Made by a program: the position numbers and the translations under genes
Notes under the pieces: model-generated
Database searches by the model: none
What the model saw: the letters and a program-made list of their open reading frames with translations, nothing else
Told to the model about the DNA's origin: nothing
Assembly: GCF_032854445.1 (NCBI RefSeq)
Contig: NC_088305.1
Location: forward strand, 27,554,628 to 27,618,627
DNA length: 64,000 bases
Source of the DNA: Liolophura sinensis
Lineage: Eukaryota; Mollusca; Polyplacophora; Chitonida; Chitonidae
Direction: 5' to 3'
Shown: positions 55,377 through 64,000 of the stretch, in pieces
Position numbering within the stretch: the stretch's first letter is position 1
Layout: the number at the start of each line of letters is the position of its first letter

Positions 55377-57100
55377 GTAAGAAAGGTAGACAGCGAGTGG
55401 AAACAACATTCCAACAAACAGGCATTTATAACCACCTAGGCATTTATAACCACCTAGTCAAAAATATTTAACCTCATTAAAATAGCTTGAGTCTCACACT
55501 GACGAAAGTTCGCTAACTTCACACATATGAAAACAGGTGGCATGTCGCTGTTCATATCTGTATCTCATTAACACCATATGGCAGACACTTAGCAGAGCTT
55601 TGATGAAGATAAAAATGTTACTTCACGCGGCAATAAAGAAGCGGAGGAACGTCATACTCTATGTATGCGCTCTGAAGTAGCGCCAACATTTCCAAGTGGT
55701 TGGCTTCTGAGACCTCCAAACACTGTCAGGACTTCAATCAAGTTTTGTGATGGATTTTCACAAAGACTTGGAGACTTCAAAGATTTATACATATGTACCT
55801 TCCCTTACCTGAACTCTACCTCTCACATATCTCAAAACGTGATCCATTTTTGACTGGTAAGTTTGTGTCCATCCATCTGGTACAGGTACCCAAGCCTGGG
55901 AATAAGCAGCAGGACAAGGCCAATGTCTGCCACCAAATAGTACTTTAACAGGATTCAAGCAGACGAAAACCAGGTTTAAAGCTTTCTATAAATGTCGACA
56001 CTCTTTTAGCAGGTCAATTATCGACTGAGCAGCCTATATTTAACATTTCAACTTGTACAGAAAATAATGCTCAGTCAAAAACATAAATATTGCTCAAGTG
56101 AGAAGTATTAACACAGAGTCTCCAGAGAAACAATTTTTAAGGCATAAAACTTTCTTCCATAATATTCTATTAATTAAAAAAAATTTTTTTATTTTTTAAA
56201 ATCATGACAGAATTTTCATGTAAGCAGGCATGGAACATGTTTTGCTTTGATTATGCAAAACACAGAGGACGAATATCATGGCAATTTCAACATCCACTGA
56301 AGCGTACATGATGTTGCCATGGAAAAACTGCATGTTACAAGTATAATTATAAAAGTGCTTTGATTTGTGAAAGTTAGAAAATGTCAAAAAAAACCAGTGT
56401 ATAAAATCATGTATCAAGGCTTACATGTACCTCTTGCTGGTTTCTACCAGTCTGCCCCACCCTTGTGTTCTGGCACCCAGAAGCTCTCAGGCCACATTAC
56501 ACCATGGCATTATAATCATCCTGCTCTGCCAGACATTGTTGGTTTAGACTGGGTCTTGACACTTCACAAATCTCCACCATCTTGCGTTCATATTATCTCA
56601 TTAAGACCCGCTCACAAGATTTACACAAGGCTAATCATTAGACTGAGAATGAGACGAGTGGGGTGTAATGTCTGAATGATGGAACAGCCTCTCAGCTAAT
56701 ACATGTAGATGTAGGCTGCCTTTATGGGTTCCAGAGGACATAAATCTGTATAACTTTCCTATTTAGTCATTTTAGAAATCGCACAAAACATACATGTACA
56801 CATACAAGGTGCATATCTTCATAAAAATCTAATCTGCACAAAATGAAATAGGAACAAATATATTTTACCTACTTGCATTCTGAAATACACCTGCACACAT
56901 CTAAACTGCATAATTCATATGTTTTTAATAAACTGTAAATTGTAAATTGCACAGGATAACATCTTGACAAAAAGCATACAAAATATGACAGTTGCAGTTG
57001 CATAGTTTACTTACTAAAGCTGCAACTGGCTTGAAACACACACGCAAACATCTGAATCTACACATAAACCTTCATCCCTTCTTGTTTGTGTAAGTGTTCA
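55377..57100. other. sparse stretch
   Basis: A consensus donor gtaagttt at 55858 follows a frame open for about 35 codons (from 55753), without a convincing acceptor. Frames at 55665-55853 and 56367-56675 are unrecognised. Nothing firm. Confidence 0.35.
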
Positions 57101-57329
57101 TTTATTTATTTATTTATTTGATTGGTGTTTTACACCGTACTCAAGAATATTTCCCTTATACGACGGCAGCCAGCATTATGGTGGGTGGAAACCTGGCAGA
57201 GCCCAGAGGAAACCCAGGACCATCCGCAGGTTGCTGGCTGACTTTTCCACGTATGGCTTGAGAGGAAGCCAGCATGAGCTGGACTTGAACTCATAGCGAC
57301 CAAATTGGTGAGACGCCTCTGGGGTATAG
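57101..57329 (-). mobile_element. SINE-A, head-truncated, with target-site duplication
   Basis: A five-unit (ttta) tail complement, then the family blocks to gcgaccaaattggtgaga. The 10-base flanks gtgttcattt (57094-57103 and 57330-57339) are identical, partly overlapping the tail. Confidence 0.92.
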
Positions 57330-57339
57330 GTGTTCATTT

Positions 57340-57849
57340 GCTTGGGTGATTTCAACCAATTGGTTCAGTTGCATTGATCACAATGGTTTCTTCTCAAAAA
57401 ACAGTAGCAGTAGACCAACACATTTACATATCAAGTGCTGCCTCACTGGAACATTATACCACGGACACAGAACAAGACACCCCATTACATACATGTACCC
57501 CATATGGAATGTTCTGACACCAAGCTAAACCAACTGGTCTCTTGATCCTTTTATACCAAATACAAAAGTAGTAGAAAGTTCTAAGCTCATGCCATCATTA
57601 CAAAAATGTTCTTTGGTCATAACCCAATCAATCCTCTAAAAAGGGCCTAAATCAAGTCAAGTTTTCAGTGAGACTTTGATAGAACTGTTTTTATTTCTTT
57701 CTCAATTTCATGAAAACCCCTAACTTGTTTATTATGCATGCAGTGCTAGAATATAAAAAATGAATTCTCCTCCACCAAAGTGTAGATTTTTTTCCGATAG
57801 GGCTGTGCTACACCCACCAAAGAATTTTGCCTGTATTTTGGGGGTTTTA
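57340..57849. other. unannotated stretch
   Basis: No supported feature. Confidence 0.5.
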
Positions 57850-58000
57850 CAACTGACACCCCACCTGGTCACATATTTTATACTGACATCAGTGATAAGC
57901 CCCAAGTGAGGCAGCAACAAGTAAAATTTTTGAACTCTTTGGTATGACCTGACTAAGGTTTGATCCTGGGCCTCCTGACTTTGAGGCACAGGCACATTGC
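57850..58000 (-). mobile_element. SINE-C1, head portion, tail missing
   Basis: caccccacctggtcacatat, gtgaggcagcaacaagtaaa, ggtttgatcctgggcctcct and gactttgaggcacaggcac are the complements of the C1 body and head. The B box survives (AGGATCAAACC on the minus strand). A SINE-A copy begins 20 bases further on. Confidence 0.85.
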
Positions 58001-58020
58001 ATAGCATAAAAACAACTGGA

Positions 58021-58229
58021 TTTATTTATTTATCTGATTGGTAAACCATACTCAAAAATATTTCACTAATACCACGGTGGCCGAGGGTAGGGGTGGGGGG
58101 GACCCATGACCATTTACAGGTTGCTGGCAGACCTTATGATGTACGGCCATAGAGGAAGTCAGCATGAGCTGGACATGAAGTTACAGCGACCACAACTGTG
58201 GGAGGCTCCAAGGTCATTAGGCTGCACCA
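58021..58229 (-). mobile_element. SINE-A, head-truncated
   Basis: tttatttatctgattggtaa, gaccatttacaggttgctgg and tcagcatgagctggacatga match, with a G-rich replacement near 58087-58101. The flanks aaaacaactgga and caaaaactgga may be an imperfect target duplication. Confidence 0.88.
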
Positions 58230-59141
58230 AAAACTGGAGAAGGTAACGTGAACCTCCATACTTCAATCAGTCACACCTGCATGCAGGCTTTACCATATGG
58301 AACTCTTCAAACACAGCATGTTAGTTCATCTTGAATTCTTATCAGTTAGAAAAAAAAAACAATGCATCTGCCAGTCGATGAGAACACTCTAGATATTCTC
58401 AATTTTCTCTCCTCGCTTTAACTTTCCAGCCATATTAAAATTAACAAATGACAAAAAAAACAAGCAAAATAATTATGTTTAACAAGCTTGGAAAGCAAAA
58501 TTCTTGCCAATTAGGATACCTGTTACCAATTAAGTTACGCATACAAAATGTCCAGCTTTAGTCGTTCCAAAGATAGGAATATGGAAAAGGATGCCAGCAG
58601 TAAGCCAGAACACTAGGGAATAAAAATCTTTGTAGACTGAATTACCATTACCATAAATCTAAATAATTTGTCAGGCAATATGAGAGCTGAGCCATTGCTT
58701 TTATTAAGTGGAACAAAATGAAAACATAAGTAAGCAACACAGTGGAAAAAAACCCACTGAAATCTGCATCAGAAACTATGCCTTTAGTTTTGATGGATAT
58801 TTATTTTTGGCTGTGCAATTAAATATTAAAAACTACAATCAAATTTTTGCTTGAATTTTACTGTGGCTACACAGATCGCATTTATGATGCTGGAGGCCTG
58901 TGTTATTTGATTTTTGTTAGTTTTTTTTTTCACTTTTTCATGCCTTAATTTTATTTACACCTGGTAGAAATAAATTCATGTTTTGCAATTTACTACTGTA
59001 GTACAAAGTGAACTACTGCACATGAATAAGGTATTGAAAATTACACATCCTAAGTGACAATAAATTCTGTCCATAACTAACTTGTTCCTTTTTCTCGATC
59101 TTGAGAATTCTACCGATTTCGAGAAAGGTGTTTTTTAGGTT
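58230..59141. other. unannotated stretch
   Basis: A-runs near 58351 and 58453. No supported feature. Confidence 0.5.
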
Positions 59142-59265
59142 ACCTTGGAACATGGGATGACACTTTTTTCATAAATAATAACTTTCAGCAGCCAAAATAA
59201 TATTTTGTGACATTTATTTGCCTTTGAAAATGACAATTTATGGATGACCTTTTAGGTGACCAAAG
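59142..59265 (-). mobile_element. MITE-B, partial reverse copy
   Basis: ataactttcagcagccaaaa, tattttgtgacatttatttg, cctttgaaaatgacaattta and gatgaccttttaggtgacc match the end of the family in reverse, including a worn terminal repeat. Confidence 0.65.
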
Positions 59266-60325
59266 GTAAACTCTTTGGATACAATTTTGAACTCAAAACA
59301 ATCAACTCCACTTTATTCAGTCAAAGAAAATTAATCAAAATAGCCTAGGTGAAGTAGTAATGGACATGGTTTTTCACTGGTCTTTTCACTCATGCTTACT
59401 TCCTTTTTGTTTTAGTACAGGTTCAATCCTAATTGGACTGGAAGCCCCGTTGTGCATTGTATTATATTTTTTTCAGTTTTTTATTATGCCACAAAAAACC
59501 ATCATGCCGTGATGTACCCTCTCCCAGCCATATCTTATACTAACACTGGGCCGAGTAAAAGGACATCTGCCCTGGGGAATTAGAGGTAGGCTAACACTCA
59601 CAATGTATTTCACTAATTATCAAGCCAGAAGCAGCACCGTAACCATAGCTACCCATAAACCTTATACTTTTTATGATGTATTTTTTACTGGATTCATGCA
59701 TTAATATGTTTAAATTAATTTTAAAATAATAATTAAAATCATCATGATAGATATACGTGTAGACAGACAGACAGACAGATCAAAATACTAACACAAAACC
59801 CTTGGGACCAAACAATATAAGGTTTTAAATTGTAATACGCAAATTTCCTAGTTTGTGTTCAATTGGATTCATACAATTTGCACACTGTTCCTTTTCTTTC
59901 TTTCCGTTAGTTATTGGTAATTTCTAAGCTAATAACCACTCCGCTGGACCATTTCTACAAATGTGCTCTTCAACATCCATTTTTTGCCCTTTCACTATGA
60001 AATCAAGAGGAAATACTCTGGCAAAGACCTGTCAATTTGTTGAACATGACACATAAGGGTCAGCTCCCGTGAGCATATTATAAAACAATGAGACCTGTCA
60101 GTAATTTACCTGCTCTGAAATCAATAAAGCACACAGAATGTGCACTGTGTGTAAGCTCTAAGTAGTATGTGTACATATAAATATCGAAACACATAAATAT
60201 CGAAACTCATCTATCGAAACACACAGCAACATGATTGAATCATCATCATGAAATAATTAAAGTACTGCAAACAACCCCAAAAGTATCATCTATGATTTTT
60301 AAGAATAAGAAGACAAACTGCAATA
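59266..60325. other. sparse stretch with (GACA)n
   Basis: A (GACA)n microsatellite lies at 59761-59779 and a short atatcgaaacacat duplication near 60180-60220. A minus-strand donor at 60111 (AGAGCAG|gtaaat) has only a very short segment upstream. Nothing firm. Confidence 0.45.
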
Positions 60326-60385
60326 TTTGTTTATTTGACTGGTGTTTTCTTCCTCAAGAAAATTTCAATGACATGGCGAGCATGG
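60326..60385 (-). mobile_element. SINE-A, short worn fragment
   Basis: tgtttatttgactggtgttt and cctcaagaaaatttcaatga resemble the tail end of the family with a deletion. Confidence 0.5.
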
Positions 60386-60475
60386 GAAGAAAGCTAAGAA
60401 AACTGCAATATGATAAATATTTCAAAAGTTAATGATGATGAATCACACACTGTGGTGTTGATTTCACCACCTTAC

Positions 60476-60595
60476 ATTTATTTATTTAGTTATTTATTTG
60501 ATTGGTGTTCTACTCCGTACTCAAGTATATTTCACTTATACAACTGTGGCCAGCATTATGGTGAGAGGAAACCAAGCAGAGCCCGAGAGAAACCA
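60476..60595 (-). mobile_element. SINE-A, tail half
   Basis: tttatttgattggtgttcta, caactgtggccagcattatg and gtgagaggaaaccaagcaga are well conserved; the rest is missing, as expected of 5' truncation. Confidence 0.9.
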
Positions 60596-61169
60596 TTGCA
60601 TAATGGAAAAGAGAATTAAATTTGTTCATTCTGTCAACCAGTCTATACACATTATATTAACAAACGGTGAATGACAAAATTTTTAATATCACTTAAAACA
60701 CTGGTACAATTTAGAAACAATTAAAAAACATTATCAACTTTCAAAATGTCCTTAAAGGCAAAGAACTCATAATAATCAGAATAGTTTGATTTATTTTTGG
60801 GAATTTTTCCACTAAGTAAAATACATTTAAAACTTTGTGACCAGCAACGTCATACCAGGTTTTGCCACAAAACACGTACACGCAGTCTGTTGGATTTCAT
60901 TCATCAAAACGCACAAAAACATAAATCTATAAATCATGCACTCTGTGAATAGACCTTGACACAAACTGAAGCCTAGCACAAATGGACAACCATTTGATGT
61001 GAAAATCAAAATTTCACATCCCAGTGTAAAATTATCTCAAAAAACCCGCACACCAGCAACATTTGTTGTCCATTTTTGAAGATTACAGCAGCAAAAGACG
61101 GTCACATGATACGTTCAAGGTCATGTGACCACAAAAACTTCTCACAGCTCCCATTTTGTGTGTACTAAC
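60596..61169. other. unannotated stretch
   Basis: No supported feature. Confidence 0.5.
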
Positions 61170-61268
61170 CTGACTTTGTCCTAGATGCTGATTGGTTGAT
61201 GTAGACGACATCAATCTCACGAGGTCCAGATGACCCGCAGATGAACAAAATCTTGTGCTCATTTGTTT
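61170..61268 (-). CDS. candidate minus-strand coding exon (33 codons)
   Basis: On the minus strand the 99-nt segment ends AAAGTCAG before a gttagtac donor and begins after atccag. Two frames are open throughout: one reads KQMSTRFCSS and onward, the other contains HKILFICGSSGPREIDVVYI, which looks the more protein-like. I do not recognise either. The acceptor is weak (A-rich just before the AG), so the true boundary could differ. Confidence 0.25.
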
Positions 61269-61595
61269 CTGGATTTTTTGTTGCTCAAAATTAAAAAAAA
61301 AAAACAAAAACAAAGGGTTCCAGACTCTGGAATTCTTCCTGCAGTTACCTACACTAAAGTAAATTTCGAGGATTTTTCCTTGTATGGATCAAGAAATCTC
61401 ATTTTCGACAAAAAATGTTGTCCGTGTGCACTGGGCTTAATGAACTCTATACAGGCCACTGTAAAATTTGATGTTTTAAAACCATTTCACTCCACTGCAA
61501 AAACTTAACAAAACTACATCAAACTATTCTCCTGCACAGTGTTTGATGGTCTGTTGCATAAATATATAACATACGCTATATTCTTTAATTATTTT
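61269..61595. other. unannotated stretch
   Basis: An A-run at 61293-61312. An 81-codon plus-strand frame (61263-61508) is not recognised. Confidence 0.4.
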
Positions 61596-61825
61596 TGGCG
61601 TCTCCGTGGCGTAGTTGGTGGGCGCACTAGCGCAGTGTAATGACTCAGGAGTCTCTCACCTATGCGACTGCTATGAGTTCAAGTCCAGCTCATGCTGGCT
61701 TCATCTCTGGCCATATGTGGGAAGGTCTGACAGCAACCTGCGGATGGTCGTGGGTTTACCCCGGTCCTCGCTGGCCGTCGTCGTATGAGTAAACTATTCT
61801 TGAGTATGGAAAAAACACCAACAAA
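61596..61825 (+). mobile_element. SINE-A, full-length forward copy, perfect target-site duplication
   Basis: This copy shows the real orientation of the family. The tRNA-like head has an A box TGGCGTAGTTGG (61607-61618) and B box GAGTTCAAGTCC (61675-61686). The body runs ccagctcatgctggcttc, ggaaggtctgacagcaacct, gcggatggtcgtgggttt and gtcgtcgtatgagtaaacta, ending ttcttgagtatgg and aaacaccaacaaa. The 14-base flanks tctttaattatttt (61582-61595 and 61826-61839) are identical. Transcription would be by RNA polymerase III and mobilisation by a LINE elsewhere. The tail lacks the usual AATA repeats, and the body is shortened at the tcctccc...gccg block. Confidence 0.97.
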
Positions 61826-61839
61826 TCTTTAATTATTTT

Positions 61840-62494
61840 AGTGTTTAATTAAATGATAATATCTGTCAAAACAACTGTGTGGAGAGAACAGCCTGAAAGG
61901 TGTGCAAATTAAGCTGACTCCACACTCCAATAAGTTTATTGATGACATCATTACCACAAATTTTAACCAATGATAGAACATACGTATACACTAGAGGGAT
62001 TTATACAGCCACATACAGCACACTGCCTCAAAATCACAAAAATAATTCTTGTTTATTAAGCATCACAATATTCATTTCGCTTAACACCATAATCATTGTT
62101 TTAAGAGTTAATATCTTTCACAAAGCTTTTAACACATTAACAAGTGTTTCCAACGTACAGCAATTCACACTGTGTGGCAGATTACAGCTTATGGAAAGGT
62201 ATGACGCTATTTATTATTCGACTGGCGTTTTACTATGTACACCTGGCAGACTATGAATGTAAAGTGTTTTCATCAGTCACTGAACCAAGTGGCTTATAAT
62301 AACATGTTATGGTATATATGTCATGTGCATAATTAGCAATTCCCACAAATCTATTCAATGCTGATAAGATCAGAGGCACTAACTGCCAGTACTCTTCAGG
62401 CGATGACGTGAACAAAATGGATTGGTGCATCCTGGACACTGAAGGTTAAAAGTAGAACACCCAAAAATTATGGAAAATTTTCAATACTATGTTT
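61840..62494. other. unannotated stretch
   Basis: A short SINE-A-like piece at 62209-62240 (ttattattcgactggcgttt). No other feature. Confidence 0.45.
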
Positions 62495-62645
62495 TCTTCG
62501 TTGGTGTTTTATGTTATATTCAAGAAGTTTTCATTTATATGAGCGAGTGAGTGCTTGGGGTTAAACGTTGTACCAAGCAATTTTTCAGTCATATGACAAC
62601 GATCATTTATATGATGAAGGTCAGGGTTGTGAATGGAAGAAAATG
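62495..62645 (-). mobile_element. SINE-A copy split by a nested SINE-C2
   Basis: Skipping 62543-62602 and one copy of the duplication, the sequence reads ttggtgttttatgttatatt, caagaagttttcatttatat, then gatgaaggtcagggttgtga and atggaagaaaa, which follows SINE-A block for block. It continues without break into the 39-bp minisatellite. Confidence 0.85.
62543..62602 (-). mobile_element. SINE-C2, tail only, nested in SINE-A
   Basis: gcgagtgagtgcttggggtt, aaacgttgtaccaagcaatt and tttcagtcatatgacaac match the shared 3' part of SINE-C. The 12-base flanks tcatttatatga (62531-62542 and 62603-62614) are identical and belong to the host SINE-A, proving the order of insertion. Confidence 0.9.
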
Positions 62646-62945
62646 GAATACCTGAAGGAAACCAAAATGGGGGGGGACTGGAATATGCCTGGAGGAAACC
62701 ACAATGGGGGAGGAAACTGGAATATGCCTGGAGGAAACCAGAATGGGGGGGACTGGAATATGCCTGGAGGAAACCACAATGGCGGAGGAAACTGGAATAT
62801 GCCTGGAGGAAACCAGAACGGGAGGAGGAAACTGGAATATGCCTGGAGGAAACCAGAACGGGGGGAGGAAACTGGAATATGCCTGGAGAAAAACAGAAGG
62901 CGGGGGGTGGGTGGGGGGAATTGGAGTATGCCTAGAGGAAACATC
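62643..62945 (+). repeat. minisatellite, 36-40-bp unit, about 8 copies, SINE-A-derived
   Basis: The unit is ctggaatatgcctggaggaa followed by accacaatgggggaggaaa. Units start at 62678, 62717, 62753, 62792, 62832 and 62872. The pattern ggaggaaac.gg...gcc.ggaggaaacc follows the SINE-A sequence ggaggaaaccgggcagagcc and cgggggaaaccc, and the array lies exactly where that block would come in the SINE-A copy at 62495. Open frames with NWNMPGGNQNGG-type repeats break at the 40-bp units and are not genes. Confidence 0.93.
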
Positions 62946-63331
62946 TGGGTTTGACTTTAACCATCCCCTTCCAGCGACGTAGAGTACAGGACAAACAGAA
63001 CCTCCCGACTAATGTGGCAAACAAATGAAAGTTGTATTTGATTACATGACCCCACTGGCCAAGAAGAGCTTGACACTCAATATAAACTATAATATCAGTT
63101 CTAAATTCTGGCTGTCAAATTGTCCAATGACCAATAAAAACGAACCATTCCATGCGTAAGTCATTCCTATTTCTAGCAAATTTTATATGTTTTTTGTTGT
63201 TCATGTTTCACGCGATCGCATCGAATCCTAGTCAACTAAACCAGATATTTTATTGACCAGAAGTATCATACAATCACGCTAAGCAGATACTAGACATTTT
63301 ACGGTACTAAACGCCGCCAAAGTACACATAC
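62946..63331. other. unannotated stretch
   Basis: No supported feature. Confidence 0.5.
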
Positions 63332-63395
63332 CAAAACTCCACATTTCACCACTGTGTTGCCCTGGTGGCTTACAGACATGTCTTTATCAGACTGT
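63332..63395 (-). CDS. candidate minus-strand coding exon (20-21 codons)
   Basis: On the minus strand the segment ends GGAGTTTTG before a gtatgtgt donor. The acceptor is attattggatatag (64 nt) or, four bases on, gatatagacag (60 nt). One frame is open throughout and reads SDKDMSVSHQGNTVVKCGVL. Joined to 61170-61268 in that phase, the frame stays open for 33 more codons. The protein is not recognised. The pyrimidine tract is only fair. Confidence 0.27.
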
Positions 63396-64000
63396 CTATA
63401 TCCAATAATTAGAAACAATATGGTGCCTCATGTTCTATTTTGGCCTTCCATATTTGCACATCATGCACATCCCGAGGGATTGGCACTGCCATTGATCCCA
63501 GACATTCCTGTACAATGGTTTGTTATGCGAGTACATTTTTTGTGTGTGTGCTTGCGTATGATTGTTCATCCGTGTCTACCAAGAGGTTTAATTGCATGGC
63601 TATAAATTATTATATCATCGAGAAGAACCAACAGTACAAGTACACTCCATGTTACATGATGGTTATTAATTCAGGAATTTGTGTCCATTCCTGAATTTTG
63701 AAAAAAATGAAACCCATGGAGTCCAGAAAATCTATAGTTTTCATGTTCTTCATTTGAATTTTTTTTTCTTTTAAAAGAAATTTTGTCAGAAACCTATTTC
63801 TGTAAGTCCCTAGATCTAACACTGTATGTAAGTATATCATATGCATACTGTATATTTTCATCATATTACATTTTTATTTCACTTTTAGTGCACTGTCCAT
63901 ACAGTTTTACTAATTACTTTTAAGTCATTGCATTACGCACGAGAAATTTTATGCCTATGTGAATAGCTTTGGAATTAGAAGGTTTTCCATGCACTGCATT
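63396..64000. other. unannotated stretch to the window end
   Basis: Overlapping 83- and 84-codon plus-strand frames (63354-63694) and T-runs near 63761. No supported feature. Confidence 0.45.

Noticed and set aside
61596-61700. Functional tRNA gene at the SINE-A head
   Set aside because: A and B boxes are present but stems do not close, and the sequence continues into the dispersed SINE body with a target duplication.
62568-62954. Gly/Asn-rich repeat protein frame (128 codons)
   Set aside because: The 36/39/40-bp unit lengths shift the frame, other frames are equally open, and the unit derives from SINE-A.

Overview
The window looks like intergenic and intronic DNA from a large, repeat-rich animal genome. 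It is AT-rich, has no long conserved reading frame, and is full of short interspersed elements, small inverted-repeat DNA elements and minisatellites. Genes of bacterial type, operons, rRNA and CRISPR arrays are absent. The commonest repeat carries a tRNA-like head and an (AATA)n tail. By its general character it suggests a marine lophotrochozoan such as a mollusc or brachiopod; that is recollection and inference, not proof.

Three dispersed repeat classes make up much of the annotation. (1) SINE-A (about 270 bp) has a tRNA-like pol III promoter and an AATAAATA tail, with some 20 copies or fragments; seven have target-site duplications visible by eye. (2) SINE-C comes in two forms, C1 and C2, with different tRNA-like heads but the same type of 3' tail, which ends in GAGT/GAAT repeats. 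(3) Two families of small TA-flanked inverted-repeat elements, MITE-A (TIR near CAGTAATTCTTCAACC) and MITE-B (TIR near CCCTAAATGACC), each have six or more copies. One worn element at 26132-26804 has pogo/Tigger-like ends.

Tandem repeats form the other layer. The largest is a 2-kb array of a 28-bp unit (21484-23503) that is open in all three forward frames. Others have periods of 18, 20, 23, 24, 35, 37, 39, 46, 61/74, 70, 80, 133 and about 577 bp. SINEs often sit in or against minisatellites, and the 39-bp array at 62643-62945 appears to have grown out of a SINE-A copy.

Gene content is sparse and uncertain. The minus strand shows exon-like segments with good splice signals at 41667-41736, 29919-29947, 10166-10243 and 7583-7717, and weaker ones at 63332-63395 and 61170-61268. 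They suggest that a minus-strand transcript with very long introns crosses the window. The segments with the best signals do not share one long reading frame, so they may be 5'UTR or long noncoding RNA exons. The first 480 bases may hold the 3' end of a plus-strand transcript. A 182-codon minus-strand frame at 39034-39582 is longer than chance predicts but was not recognised.

Layout: 1-5 kb possible transcript end, 70-bp array, first SINE and MITE copies; 5-14 kb sparse DNA with two minus-strand exon candidates; 14-21 kb SINE/MITE cluster and 61/74-bp array; 21.5-23.5 kb large minisatellite; 24-36 kb SINEs, MITEs, pogo fossil and several minisatellites; 36-42 kb sparse, with the long frame and a noncoding exon; 42.7-47.5 kb nested tandem duplications; 48-64 kb SINE-rich DNA, weak exon candidates and the SINE-derived minisatellite.
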